NCBI GenBank assembly: GCA_016209685.1
Contig: JACQVQ010000011.1
Coordinates: 1-64,000, forward strand
Length of the DNA: 64,000 nt
Origin: Planctomycetota bacterium
GTDB lineage: Bacteria > Planctomycetota > Brocadiia > Brocadiales > Bathyanammoxibiaceae
Direction of reading: 5' to 3'
The position numbers and the translations under genes are program-made. The notes beneath the pieces were generated by a model. It was not told where the DNA came from. It saw only the letters and a list, made by a program, of their open reading frames with translations, and searched no databases. The number at the start of each line of letters is the position of its first letter. Within the stretch, counting starts at the first letter, position 1. Below are positions 36,503 through 44,660 of the stretch, piece after piece.

Positions 36503-37276
36503 GTGATACTGGACGAGATATACAAACACAAGCTCCTGGAGGTGGAGGAGAGTAAAGAGAGGATAAGCCTTTCTAGGTTAGAAGGGGCGCTAGCGGGGTT
36601 GTCCCCCACCAAAGATTTTGGGGCAGCCCTGCAGACCGGAGGGGGTATAAAACTTATTGCGGAGATAAAGGCCGCCTCCCCCTCCCTGGGGGTGCTAAGG
36701 GAAGGGCTTGACCCCGTGGCGCTGGCCCTTGAGTATCAAAGGGCCGGGGCAACGGCCATATCCGTACTCACGGACAAAAAATTCTTCCACGGAAGCCTTT
36801 CTAACCTGGAGGAGGTGAGGAGGGCCGTCAGTCTTCCACTCCTCAGAAAGGATTTTATCATAGACGGCTACCAACTGTACGAGGCCAGGGTGGCAGGGGC
36901 AGACGCCGTCTTGCTCATCGCACGGCTATTAGATAAAAAGACCCTTGAGACCTTTCTGAAACTTGCCGGGCAATTGGGCCTTGCCTGCCTCGTTGAGGTG
37001 CATACCGAAGAGGAACTTAAAAAGGTGCTGGACACCCCTGCAAGATTAATTGGCATAAACAACAGGGATTTAGACACCTTCAAAGTGGACCTTAACACTA
37101 CCCTGAAGCTCTTGCCACTCGTCCCAGTGGATAGGATAGTGGTAAGTGAGAGTGGTATACATAATAGAGAGGACGTACGGCGTCTTGAAAAGGCCGGCGT
37201 GAGGGCAATCCTTGTAGGGGAGGCACTGGTGCGGAGTAAGGACGTGGCCTCCAAGATAAAAGAGCTCCTAGGATAG
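36503..37276 (+). CDS. trpC: Indole-3-glycerol-phosphate synthase
   Basis: This 257-residue TIM barrel closes the indole ring in tryptophan synthesis. Motifs are KLIAEIKAASPSLG, 'VLTDKKFFHGS', 'LLRKDFIIDGYQLYEARVAGADAVLLI', IGINNRDLDTF and VSESGIH. The GTG at 36503 (then ILDEIYKHK) matches the usual family start. TTG codons at 36464 and 36467 are in frame but add an atypical leader. No other trp gene is adjacent. Confidence 0.92.
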   Translation: MILDEIYKHKLLEVEESKERISLSRLEGALAGLSPTKDFGAALQTGGGIKLIAEIKAASPSLGVLREGLDPVALALEYQRAGATAISVLTDKKFFHGSLSNLEEVRRAVSLPLLRKDFIIDGYQLYEARVAGADAVLLIARLLDKKTLETFLKLAGQLGLACLVEVHTEEELKKVLDTPARLIGINNRDLDTFKVDLNTTLKLLPLVPVDRIVVSESGIHNREDVRRLEKAGVRAILVGEALVRSKDVASKIKELLG

Positions 37277-37289
37277 TAGACAGTAAGCA

Positions 37290-37441
37290 GAAATCTAAAT
37301 GTCAAAATCCAAATGTCAAATCAATGTCAAAATCCAAATTTCAAATTTGACATTTGAGCTTGGGCATTTGGGCTTTATTTGATATTTGAGCTTTGACATT
37401 TGGATTTCATTTGAACTTTGGGCTTTGAAATTTAGCATTTC
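37290..37441. repeat. Inverted repeat of 'aaatgtcaaaatcc' words
   Basis: About 150 bases of 'atgtcaaaatccaaa' and 'tttgacatttgg' words resemble 25452-25571. They lie between the convergent trpC and the ferredoxin-thioredoxin reductase-like gene. Confidence 0.65.
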
Positions 37442-37465
37442 TCTTAGTGCCCGTCCCCCTGGTTA

Positions 37466-37816
37466 TTATTCTGGCTTGTAGTTCGCACCCACAAATAGCC
37501 CGCAGAAACATATACCACCCTGGGCTATCTCTTCCTCATGATATATGCAGGGGCAGATGATGCCCTTGTTCTTTTCCTTATCCTCATTATTTACCACACG
37601 ACAAGGGCAGTATTCCTCCCCATACTTCAACTTTCTTAAGGCAAGACCCTTTATGATGGTATCTACGGTGGAGGTATCTGGATTGAACCGATAGGGGGTG
37701 TTCTTCAGCCACTTCTCAAGTCTCTGACGGACTCCCTGTTGCGCCCTGTCCAGACGGTCTTCTTTTTTCTTGTCGCCAGATCCGCCTAAGGCGGATACCG
37801 CCTTTTTTGGCTCCAT
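37466..37816 (-). CDS. Ferredoxin-thioredoxin reductase catalytic-subunit-like protein
   Basis: This 116-residue protein carries the characteristic cysteines CPCR, CPCIYHEE and CFCGLF. These bind a [4Fe-4S] cluster next to a redox disulfide in FTR beta subunits. In phototrophs this enzyme passes electrons from ferredoxin to thioredoxin; free-standing versions occur in many anaerobes. The start at 37816 avoids an AT-rich leader. Codons 7-12 (VSALGG) come from a TCCGCCTAAGGCGGA palindrome. No variable subunit or thioredoxin gene is next to it. Confidence 0.85.
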   Translation of the reverse strand: MEPKKAVSALGGSGDKKKEDRLDRAQQGVRQRLEKWLKNTPYRFNPDTSTVDTIIKGLALRKLKYGEEYCPCRVVNNEDKEKNKGIICPCIYHEEEIAQGGICFCGLFVGANYKPE

Positions 37817-37937
37817 AAAAGCTAAATTATACTTACCACTATTTTTATTGCAAGAAAAAAATTTATACAACATATTGTATGTTTCACCTAAATAATTGAC
37901 ACATATAGTATTAGCGTTTTTGTGCGGAAATTTTCCT

Positions 37938-37965
37938 TTGACAACGCACTACAAAGTGTTAAAAT
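37938..37965 (+). promoter_or_regulatory. Promoter upstream of parB
   Basis: TTGACA (37938-37943) and TAAAAT (37960-37965) are separated by 16 bases. The leader to the parB ATG is about 180 bases and includes 'ggagacagggg' type repeats. Confidence 0.5.
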
Positions 37966-38152
37966 CCCGCACTGAGGGGAAGGCAGTAGCACCGCTTTGA
38001 CGGGAGTGGTTCAGGGGACAGCCATCAGGAGACAGGGGTCAGCTATCAGGGGACAGTAATCAGCAGACTGAAAGCTGATACCTGATTGCTGTATAGAGCT
38101 ATCCCACCCTTGCGTCAGAGAGGTGGTAGTAAGAAGACGGAGGTAAGGTATC

Positions 38153-39049
38153 ATGTTAGACAGGGGGAAGCTGGCCCGGGGGCTTGAGACCATCTTAGGT
38201 AATATCGCAGTTGAGGAGATGCCAGGTAGTAGCGGTAGTAGAGTATTACACATAGACCCCAACCTTGTACAACCCAATCCCCACCAACCCAGGAAGAATT
38301 TTGACCCGCAGACAATAAAGTCCCTCACTGAATCCATTAGAGAGCATGGCCTACTACAGCCTATACTTGTAAGGCCGGGGAAGGACGGAGGCTACCAGCT
38401 GGTAGCAGGCGAGCGGAGGTGGCGGGCAGCCAGGGAACTAGGCCTTAACAGCATCCCGGTCATCATTAAAGATATGGGTAACAAGCAGTCCTTGAGTGTG
38501 GCCCTGGTAGAAAACCTGCAGAGGGAAGACCTGAACCCCATAGAGAAGGCAAGGGCCTTTTGGGAGCTTATAGAGGTCTTTGGGCTTACCCAGGAGGAGG
38601 TAGGGAGGTACACAGGGATAGACCGCTCTACCGTAGCCAATTTCCTCAGGCTACTTGAACTCCCAATAGAGGTACAAGAGCTTGTTTCACGTGGAACAAT
38701 CTCCCCTGGCCATGCCCGGGCACTAATATCCCTCGGGAATGAGACCCTCCAGAGGAAATTATGCCAGAGGATAATAGCGGAGGGGCTAACAGTGAGGGAG
38801 GTGGAGGCCATCGCCTCAGGGGCCAAGAACCCCAAACCTAATAATGGGGCGGCATCGGCACCGTCCGAAGAGGCAGTAGACCCAAAGGGTACTCACCATA
38901 TGCGCTCCCTGGAGGACCGCCTGCGTAGGGCATTAGGGCTTAAGGTGCAGATAAGGCAGTCTAATGGCAGAGGGAAGATTATCCTCTATTTCCAGGGCAA
39001 CGGTCAATTTGAACGCCTGGTGGGGCTCCTTGGGACTACGAGTGCCTAG
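38153..39049 (+). CDS. parB: Chromosome-partitioning protein ParB (Spo0J family)
   Basis: This 298-residue CTPase and DNA-binding clamp organises the origin region. It has box I/II (NPHQPRKNFD, VAGERRWRAARELG), box III (NLQREDLNPIEKA) and the helix-turn-helix (LTQEEVGRYTGIDRSTVANFLRLL). A C-terminal dimerisation domain follows after a linker. CGGAGGTAAGG precedes the ATG. parA is not adjacent. The presence of parB with parS suggests the window may be near the replication origin, though no dnaA or DnaA-box cluster is seen. Confidence 0.95.
   Translation: MLDRGKLARGLETILGNIAVEEMPGSSGSRVLHIDPNLVQPNPHQPRKNFDPQTIKSLTESIREHGLLQPILVRPGKDGGYQLVAGERRWRAARELGLNSIPVIIKDMGNKQSLSVALVENLQREDLNPIEKARAFWELIEVFGLTQEEVGRYTGIDRSTVANFLRLLELPIEVQELVSRGTISPGHARALISLGNETLQRKLCQRIIAEGLTVREVEAIASGAKNPKPNNGAASAPSEEAVDPKGTHHMRSLEDRLRRALGLKVQIRQSNGRGKIILYFQGNGQFERLVGLLGTTSA
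38683..38698. promoter_or_regulatory. parS site inside parB
   Basis: TGTTTCACGTGGAACA matches the parS consensus TGTTTCACGTGAAACA at 15 of 16 positions. It is palindromic apart from the T/G pair. It codes for 'VSRGT' of ParB. Bacillus subtilis also has a parS within spo0J. Confidence 0.85.
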
Positions 39050-39052
39050 TCC

Positions 39053-39202
39053 CTAGGTCTTCTTTCTCTGCTCCACTAGCCCTGTGAGGCATTCTAGGAT
39101 CTGGATGAGCTGGTTCTTCAGCACCATTGTGTCTACTATCCTTGCCCTCAATACCTCTCGCAGGGCCTCTATCTGGGCCAGCTCCCGCTCTGTGAGTTCC
39201 AT
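39053..39202 (-). CDS. Small helical protein, 49 residues
   Basis: This short frame is preceded by AAGGAGAT seven bases before its ATG, a strong ribosome-binding site. It encodes MELTERELAQIEALREVLRA... and ends GLVEQRKKT. The sequence is almost entirely amphipathic helix with heptad-like leucines. It lies antisense-downstream of parB, convergent with it, and divergent from the S24-like gene. I recognise no family. Confidence 0.55.
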   Translation of the reverse strand: MELTERELAQIEALREVLRARIVDTMVLKNQLIQILECLTGLVEQRKKT

Positions 39203-39269
39203 CCCAAATCTCCTTGAGGATGCTCGAAAGCAAAATAGATTATATTAAATTATACGTATTTTACAGATT

Positions 39270-40022
39270 ATGTCAAGTAAAATCTTCCCGATGGATAAAC
39301 AGGCAATAGGCGAAAGGCTAAAGATAGTCATATTGTCTCAATGCATTACCCAAAAAGACTTTGCGGAAAGGATAGGGTTCTCAGATAAGTATATAAGTGA
39401 CATTGTTAGGGGTAGGACGAAGCCATCCCTCGCCCTGCTATCGCAGATACGCTCTGTATTTAGCGTATCTACAGAATGGTTGATTACCGGGGTAGGCGAC
39501 TCTCCCAAGACGACCCTGGAGGGCTTTGTCAAGGAATCTACCCCTCCCTATCAGCCTCACCCAGGAGGGCCTTCGCAATTAAAAGGAGATAATAAGGTGG
39601 CACTACCCTTATTATCCGAGGCACAAGTTCTAAGTATTTACAATAAAAAGACTTACATTAAAGAGATAAAAGCTGAAGAATATTGCCTGTTCTACAGGGA
39701 CTGGCTGAGCCAGCCAGACGAGACCATCTGTACGGAGGTCAGGGGGTCTGAAATGGAACCCCTTCTAAAGGATGGCTCGGTTGTTGCGTTAAATATTAGC
39801 CTAAGGGACCCCACCCTCCTGGTGGGGAGGATTTGCGGCATCTGGGTGAAGGGGATGGGAGGTGGTGGGGCAACTCCCGATAAGATATGTTTCAGATGGT
39901 TAAAGGCCAGCGAGCCTTATCTGGTCTTTATACCCCAACAGGAAGGCCATTCTATCCTGTGTCTCCCCACGGCGGAAAACCCCATTGTAGGCAGGGTAGA
40001 GGGGGCGTGGGTGAGGTTTTAG
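39270..40022 (+). CDS. Cro/CI-type regulator with S24-like domain lacking the catalytic serine
   Basis: This 250-residue protein has an N-terminal XRE helix-turn-helix (residues 11-75: ITQKDFAERIGFSDKYISDIVRG). A C-terminal S24/LexA-like domain follows. In self-cleaving repressors the motif is G-[D/N]-S-M-x-P. Here residues 159-164 read GSEMEP, so the catalytic serine position is Glu161. A RecA-triggered self-cleavage is therefore unlikely; the domain may serve dimerisation or ligand sensing. No phage genes are nearby. Confidence 0.8.
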   Translation: MSSKIFPMDKQAIGERLKIVILSQCITQKDFAERIGFSDKYISDIVRGRTKPSLALLSQIRSVFSVSTEWLITGVGDSPKTTLEGFVKESTPPYQPHPGGPSQLKGDNKVALPLLSEAQVLSIYNKKTYIKEIKAEEYCLFYRDWLSQPDETICTEVRGSEMEPLLKDGSVVALNISLRDPTLLVGRICGIWVKGMGGGGATPDKICFRWLKASEPYLVFIPQQEGHSILCLPTAENPIVGRVEGAWVRF

Positions 40023-40060
40023 GCATCAAATTGTAAGTTGGAAATTGGAAATTGCAAATT

Positions 40061-40180
40061 GAGACCTCTGAAAAACCCTACAAGATGTCATTCTGAGGGA
40101 GTGAAACGACCGAAGAATCTCAGATTCTTCGCTTCGCTCAGAATGACACGAAGTAGTGCGGTAACTTTCGCAGAGGTCTC
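40061..40180. mobile_element. MITE copy 3 (GAGACCTCTG termini)
   Basis: This 120 bp element is nearly identical to copy 1 at 2226-2346, including the inner AGATTCTTCGCTTCGCTC palindrome. The close identity points to recent movement. Confidence 0.8.
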
Positions 40181-40276
40181 CCATATTTATTTATTTCTTG
40201 ACTTAAATAATTTATGAGATATAATTTCCAGTCTAAACATTCCAGGCCATCAAGAGAAACGGGGTGAAAAGGCGTA

Positions 40277-40483
40277 GTGGCTAAGATATTGCTGACAGGG
40301 GAAGAGAACCTAAAAGAGGCCCTCAGAAGGTTCAGAAAGATGTGCGACAAGGAGGGCATTGTAAACGAGTCCCGGCGCGGTGCCTACTATGAAAAGCCCT
40401 CAGACAGGCGCAGGAGGGAAGAGAGCCGCAGACTCAAGAACATTAAACGCTCCCAGTTCAAAGTGGAGTACGGTACATTCTAA
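40277..40483 (+). CDS. rpsU: 30S ribosomal protein S21
   Basis: This 68-residue basic protein has the S21 pattern 'EENLKEALRRFRKMCDKEGIVNE' then 'RRGAYYEKPSDRRRREE'. It starts with GTG preceded by AAAAGG. Its stop codon overlaps that of the convergent dehydrogenase gene by four bases. S21 helps base pairing of mRNA with the 3' end of 16S rRNA. Confidence 0.93.
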   Translation: MAKILLTGEENLKEALRRFRKMCDKEGIVNESRRGAYYEKPSDRRRREESRRLKNIKRSQFKVEYGTF

Positions 40484-41457
40484 GTCATATCAAGTACGAC
40501 CTTTAGAACCCCCTTCCTGGAGGCAAGACCGAAGGCCTTTATTGCCTCTTCTAAGTTATAGACCTTTGTAACCAGAGCGGTTACTTCTACTGCCCCATCC
40601 TGCAATGCCTCTATTGCCCTCTTAAACGGGCCGCACCTTGAACCTAATAGCACTACCTCGTTAACCACCAGTTGACTAAGATTCAACCTCTCTCCCCCCG
40701 CCCCGAACCAATGAGGTACGGGGCTGGCAAAGGTGCTCTTCAATACAATCTTACCCATGGGTCTTACAAGGTCCAGGGCCAATTCTAAACCCTTCGGGGA
40801 GCCTGTGCAATCTATGCATAAATCAAACTTTTGGTGTGGTCCTTCGTGAACTAGTCTGGTCTTTATCTTTTTCCTTGCAAGGATTTCTAACTTTTCAGGA
40901 TGCCTCCCAATAGCGGTCAGCTCGCAACCAGTACCCGCCATTACCTGTGCTACCAGGAGTCCCAGTTTTCCATCCCCCAGGACGGCAACCTTATCATTTG
41001 GGCCGGTATCTACCTGTTCTAGTATCCTGAAGGCAGAGGCAATGGGTTCTACGAATACAGCCTGGAGATTGCTTACGCTGGTGGGTAATTCATGGAGGTT
41101 GGCCATGGGCAGTGTGAGGTAATCGGCAAAGGCCCCATCCTTACCCAGTATGCCCAGCACCTTCCTATTGGGGCAGTGATTTCCCAATCCCTGACGGCAA
41201 TATTCACATCGTCTGCAGGGGCAGTTTATCTCCCCTACCACCCTCTTGCCTATCCAGGTCTTGTCCCCCTCCTCCACCACCCCCACGAACTCATGCCCCA
41301 GCACCCCCTGAAAGGGCATATAGCCTTTCACTATCTCAATATCTGTATTACATATCCCCGCCTGCAAGACCCTTATCAGCGCCTCCCCCTCTGCCCTTTT
41401 AGGCGTTGGATAGTCTCTGCTGTATTTAGGCTTCTTGTGGAAGAATAGTGCCCTCAT
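40480..41457 (-). CDS. Zinc-dependent medium-chain alcohol dehydrogenase
   Basis: This 325-residue MDR oxidoreductase has the catalytic zinc site (AGICNTDIEI, GHEFVGVVEE) and the four structural zinc cysteines (NCPCRRCEYCRQGLGNHC). The Rossmann motif is AVLGDGKLGLL. The closest resemblance is to glucose or threonine/sorbitol-type dehydrogenases, but the substrate is not readable. The start MRALFFHKK (41457) is used because upstream codons are palindromic repeats. Confidence 0.88.
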   Translation of the reverse strand: MRALFFHKKPKYSRDYPTPKRAEGEALIRVLQAGICNTDIEIVKGYMPFQGVLGHEFVGVVEEGDKTWIGKRVVGEINCPCRRCEYCRQGLGNHCPNRKVLGILGKDGAFADYLTLPMANLHELPTSVSNLQAVFVEPIASAFRILEQVDTGPNDKVAVLGDGKLGLLVAQVMAGTGCELTAIGRHPEKLEILARKKIKTRLVHEGPHQKFDLCIDCTGSPKGLELALDLVRPMGKIVLKSTFASPVPHWFGAGGERLNLSQLVVNEVVLLGSRCGPFKRAIEALQDGAVEVTALVTKVYNLEEAIKAFGLASRKGVLKVVLDMT

Positions 41458-41590
41458 TTGTATCCTTGCAATCCGCCTGAGGCGGATCGGCCTCAGGTAC
41501 GACAATACGCCCCTACAACCTGGGCAGACACGTAGGCCCGCCAGAGGCGGGTCTGCCTCGGGCACGATCTGCCCCTACAACGGGCATGGA

Positions 41591-41618
41591 GTAGGGGCGA
41601 ACGGCCGTTCGCCCCTAC
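41591..41618. repeat. GTAGGGGC-family palindrome at the dapL-like stop
   Basis: This perfect palindrome has a GAACGGCCGTTC core. The TAG stop of the minus-strand aminotransferase (41615-41617) lies in its end. Further CCGCCTGAGGCGG units lie at about 41470-41560. Confidence 0.75.
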
Positions 41619-42817
41619 AGGCCCTTCAACCTCTCGGCGGCTTCTTTGGTCTTCTCCAGGCTGGGGACGAGGGCAAAGCGGACGTATCCCTCGCCGGGGT
41701 TCTCTCCCCTCTCGGTCCGGTCGCTTATCCAGTCCCCGGGGGTGACTACTATGGCTATCCTGGGGTCAAGGAGTCTCCTGGCAAAGTCTACGGAGGTCTC
41801 CCCTTCGGGTACCCTCTGCCAGAGGTATAATGTGGCATCCGGGGCACAGTCGGGTAGACCAATAGAGGTGAGGGCCTTTACCAGGATGTCCCTCTTTAGA
41901 CGGTATTCTTCCCGCATTTGCTTGACATGTTCTTCGTCCTTTAAGGCGGCGATGGCGCCATCCTGTATGAAGGTGGCCGTCCCTGAATCAACGTTGGTCT
42001 TTACCTTCTTAAAGATGTCAATGATGCGCCTGTCCCCAGCCACCCAGCCCACACGGTAACAGGTCATCGCACTGCGTTTGGAGAGGGATTGAAAGGCTAC
42101 CACGCCCTCCTTTGTAACCTCCAGTATGCTGTGGGGAGGATGGTTAAAGTACATCTCAGTGTAGGCCTCATCTGAGGCAATTATGATGTTGTGTTCTTGT
42201 CCAAAGGCCACTGCCTCTTCAAAGAAACTCAAGGGGGCGCTTACTGCGCACGGGTTATTGGGGTAATTTATCCACATGAGTTTGGCCTTCTTACAGACCT
42301 TTTTGGGGATACTGCTAAGGTCGGGCAGGAACCCATTTTCTGGTAGGAGGGGGACGAAGTAGGGCCCCCCCTCGGCAAACAACGTCCCCCTGGCATAGGG
42401 GGGATAACCTGGGGTGGGGATGATGACATAGTCCCCGGGGTCAATGAAGCCCTCATGGAAATTAAACACCCCTTCCTTAGAGCCTATGGTGGAGGTGACC
42501 TCTGTGTCGGGGTCTATTGAGACGTTAAATCTCTTTTTTGTCCACTCACTGATTGTGGTGCGGAAGTCCCTGGAGCCGGTATAGCTTGGGTAGCCGGCGC
42601 CCTTTCTGGTATCTATAGCCTTCTGGGTGGCCTGGCGGATGAGGTCTGGCGTGGGTGTGGTGGGGTCTCCCACGCCGAAGTCTATGGGGGTAATGCCCTG
42701 GGCCTTGAGGCTGGCCACCAGTTTATCCACCTCTGCAAAGGCATAGGGGGAGATAGAGGCAAGCCTCTTAGAGGGCCTTATCTCCTGTGTCCCGATTAAT
42801 CCCTTTGTTTCCGCCAT
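41615..42817 (-). CDS. dapL: LL-diaminopimelate aminotransferase-like class I/II aminotransferase
   Basis: This 400-residue PLP enzyme has the family motifs IDFGVGDPTTPTPD (N-terminus), 'GYPSYTGSRDFR', 'YPNNPCAV', 'IIASDEAYTEMYF' and the PLP-lysine region 'QSLSKRSAMTCYRVGW'. The SKRS(A/S)MTCYRVG form is typical of the LL-DAP aminotransferase group, which makes lysine and peptidoglycan precursor in one step, but related alanine or aspartate aminotransferases cannot be excluded. The ATG at 42817 is preceded by AAGGAG; earlier codons are repeat-derived. Confidence 0.82.
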   Translation of the reverse strand: MAETKGLIGTQEIRPSKRLASISPYAFAEVDKLVASLKAQGITPIDFGVGDPTTPTPDLIRQATQKAIDTRKGAGYPSYTGSRDFRTTISEWTKKRFNVSIDPDTEVTSTIGSKEGVFNFHEGFIDPGDYVIIPTPGYPPYARGTLFAEGGPYFVPLLPENGFLPDLSSIPKKVCKKAKLMWINYPNNPCAVSAPLSFFEEAVAFGQEHNIIIASDEAYTEMYFNHPPHSILEVTKEGVVAFQSLSKRSAMTCYRVGWVAGDRRIIDIFKKVKTNVDSGTATFIQDGAIAALKDEEHVKQMREEYRLKRDILVKALTSIGLPDCAPDATLYLWQRVPEGETSVDFARRLLDPRIAIVVTPGDWISDRTERGENPGEGYVRFALVPSLEKTKEAAERLKGL

Positions 42818-42902
42818 TTCAAGGTTCTCCTTACGAATTCGGAGTGCAGAATTCGGAATGCGGAATTCTAACTCTGCATTCCGCACTCCGCACTCTGCAT
42901 TC

Positions 42903-43916
42903 CTATACGTCTCTGCCCACGGCCTGGGCCAGGGGCTTGAGCTCTTTCATAAGGCGTTTAAACTCCTCCGTAGAGAGGGTCTGGGCGCCGTCTATCAGGG
43001 CCTTTTCCGGGTCTATGTGCACCTCTATCAAGAGGCCGTCTGCCCCCACCGCTACCGCCCCCTTTGACATTGGGTTTACCAGACTGCTCTTTCCTGTACC
43101 ATGGCTGGGGTCCACTATGATGGGTAGATGGGTAAACTGTTTCAACTGAGGTACGGCACTCAGGCTGAGGGTAAAGCGGGTATGGTTCTCAAATGTCCTT
43201 ATGCCCCTCTCACAGAGGAGGACGTTGGTATTGCCCCTGGAGAGGATGTACTCAGCGGCCAGGAGGAACTCCTCCAGGGTGGCCGACATCCCCCGCTTGA
43301 GTATGACAGGCTTGGGCTGTTCCCCCACTGCCTTCAGGAGGACAAAATTACCCATGTTCCTGGTACCTATCTGGAGCACATCGGCATACTTGGCCACCAT
43401 CTGGACGTGTTCTGGGCTCAAAACCTCCGTAACCACGGGGAGTCCTGTCTTCTCCCGCGCCTCTGCCAGATACTCTAGCCCCTCTTCCATAAGACCCTGG
43501 AAGGCGTATGGGTTAGTCCTGGGTTTAAAGGCCCCTCCCCTCAAGGCCACGGCCCCGGCCTCCTTTACCCTCTGGGCTATGGAGATGAGCTGGTTCTTGT
43601 TCTCCACCGCGCATGGGCCTGCTATAACCCCTATCTTTTTGGCCCCAAAGGGGAATTTTCCCAAGAGTACTTCGGTATTGGTAGGTTTTACCTCCCGGCT
43701 GGCCATCTTGTAAGGGGAGAGGATAGGCATTGCCTTTTCCACCCCTGGCAATGCGTTCCAGAAGTCCTGGGCTATATCCCGCTTATCCCCCAGGCAGGCA
43801 ATGACATTCCTCTCTGTACCATGGAGGAGGACTGCCTTGAGCCCTACCCCCTCCACTTTTTTGACAACATGGTCTATCTCCTCTCTGGAGGAGCCGGGTT
43901 TCATCACGATAATCAT
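42903..43916 (-). CDS. aroF: 3-deoxy-7-phosphoheptulonate synthase (type I-beta DAHP synthase)
   Basis: This 337-residue protein catalyses the first step of the shikimate pathway. It has an N-terminal ferredoxin-like regulatory domain (about residues 1-70). The KDO8PS/DAHPS barrel follows: [12 protein letters not shown], '[17 protein letters not shown]', '[11 protein letters not shown]', '[11 protein letters not shown]', '[11 protein letters not shown]'. The order and length match the Thermotoga-type enzyme. It is probably co-transcribed with the aminotransferase gene 85 bases downstream. Confidence 0.94.
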   Translation of the reverse strand: MIIVMKPGSSREEIDHVVKKVEGVGLKAVLLHGTERNVIACLGDKRDIAQDFWNALPGVEKAMPILSPYKMASREVKPTNTEVLLGKFPFGAKKIGVIAGPCAVENKNQLISIAQRVKEAGAVALRGGAFKPRTNPYAFQGLMEEGLEYLAEAREKTGLPVVTEVLSPEHVQMVAKYADVLQIGTRNMGNFVLLKAVGEQPKPVILKRGMSATLEEFLLAAEYILSRGNTNVLLCERGIRTFENHTRFTLSLSAVPQLKQFTHLPIIVDPSHGTGKSSLVNPMSKGAVAVGADGLLIEVHIDPEKALIDGAQTLSTEEFKRLMKELKPLAQAVGRDV

Positions 43917-43995
43917 TATGTACTCCTATCTACTAAGGGCAAATCTACTCTGAGCAAGCAAGGTCAAGAAAAAGGTCTACATGGAGATATTTACT

Positions 43996-44156
43996 GAGAC
44001 CTCTGAAAAACCCCAAAGACATCATTCTGAGCCGCCTGAGGTGGAGAAGAATCTGACACAAAGTGTCACCCTGAGCGGAGCGAAGGGTCTAGTGGTGAGA
44101 TTCTTCGCTTCGCTCAGAATGACACGGACCGTTAACCTGATTTTTTCAGAGGTCTC
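43996..44156. mobile_element. MITE copy 4 (GAGACCTCTG termini)
   Basis: This 161 bp element has ends GAGACCTCTGAAAAA and TTTTTTCAGAGGTCTC. Its interior shares the 'cacaaagtgtcaccctgagcg' segment with copy 2. Confidence 0.8.
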
Positions 44157-44243
44157 TTTTCTCTAATCTAAAGGAAAATAATAGCTTGTCAAGGGCAGGC
44201 CCTATGTTAGGGATTAGGGGATAGGGGGTAGGGGGTAGAGGAG

Positions 44244-44308
44244 AATTGCATTGTAAATTGGAAATTGCAAATTTTAAAATTTAAAATTTCCAATTTACAT
44301 TTTACAAT
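44244..44308. repeat. AT-rich inverted repeat
   Basis: Same family as 16884-16948. The rest of the gap 44157-44370 holds GGGGATAGGGGGTAGG heptamers and no gene. Confidence 0.6.
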
Positions 44309-44370
44309 AGTCCATCACCTACTACTGAATTCTTAATTCTGACCCCTAATCCCTGTTCAGGAGGCATGAC

Positions 44371-44398
44371 TTGACAATTCCCCGTGGGGTGGTATAAA
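44371..44398 (+). promoter_or_regulatory. Promoter upstream of tRNA-His
   Basis: TTGACA (44371-44376) and TATAAA (44393-44398) are 16 bases apart. The roughly 120 bases between it and the tRNA are 'gcggaatgc' repeats. The same transcript could continue into the octaheme cytochrome gene. Confidence 0.6.
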
Positions 44399-44521
44399 CA
44401 ATGAGGAATGCGGAGCGTTCCGAGTGCGGAATGGGGAGTGCGGAATGCAGAATTAAAACAACTCCGCAATCCGCATTCTGCAATCCGCATTTAGAATGTT
44501 CCGCATTCTGCATTCTGTCGT

Positions 44522-44599
44522 GGTGGGCGTAGCTCAGTTGGTTAGAGCATCAGACTGTGGCTCTGAGGGTCGCGGGTTCGAATCCCGTCGTCCACCCCA
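44522..44599 (+). tRNA. tRNA-His (GTG anticodon), CCA encoded
   Basis: A full cloverleaf can be drawn. The acceptor stem is GTGGGCG/CGTCCAC with one G-T pair, the D arm GCTC...GAGC, the anticodon stem TCAGA/TCTGA around loop CTGTGGC, and the T arm GCGGG TTCGAAT CCCGT. The extra G at 44522 (position -1) faces C73, the identity element of tRNA-His. CCA at 44597-44599 is genome-encoded. Confidence 0.96.
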
Positions 44600-44660
44600 G
44601 TTTCCCTTTTCTAGTTCTTTGAGTGGCAGGACCACTCCCTACAAAGGAGGAAGGGCACCC

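Noticed and set aside
44496-44660. N-terminal extension of the octaheme cytochrome frame
   Set aside because: The extension is translated tRNA-His plus repeats. A GTG with AGGAGG at 44661 gives a proper signal peptide.
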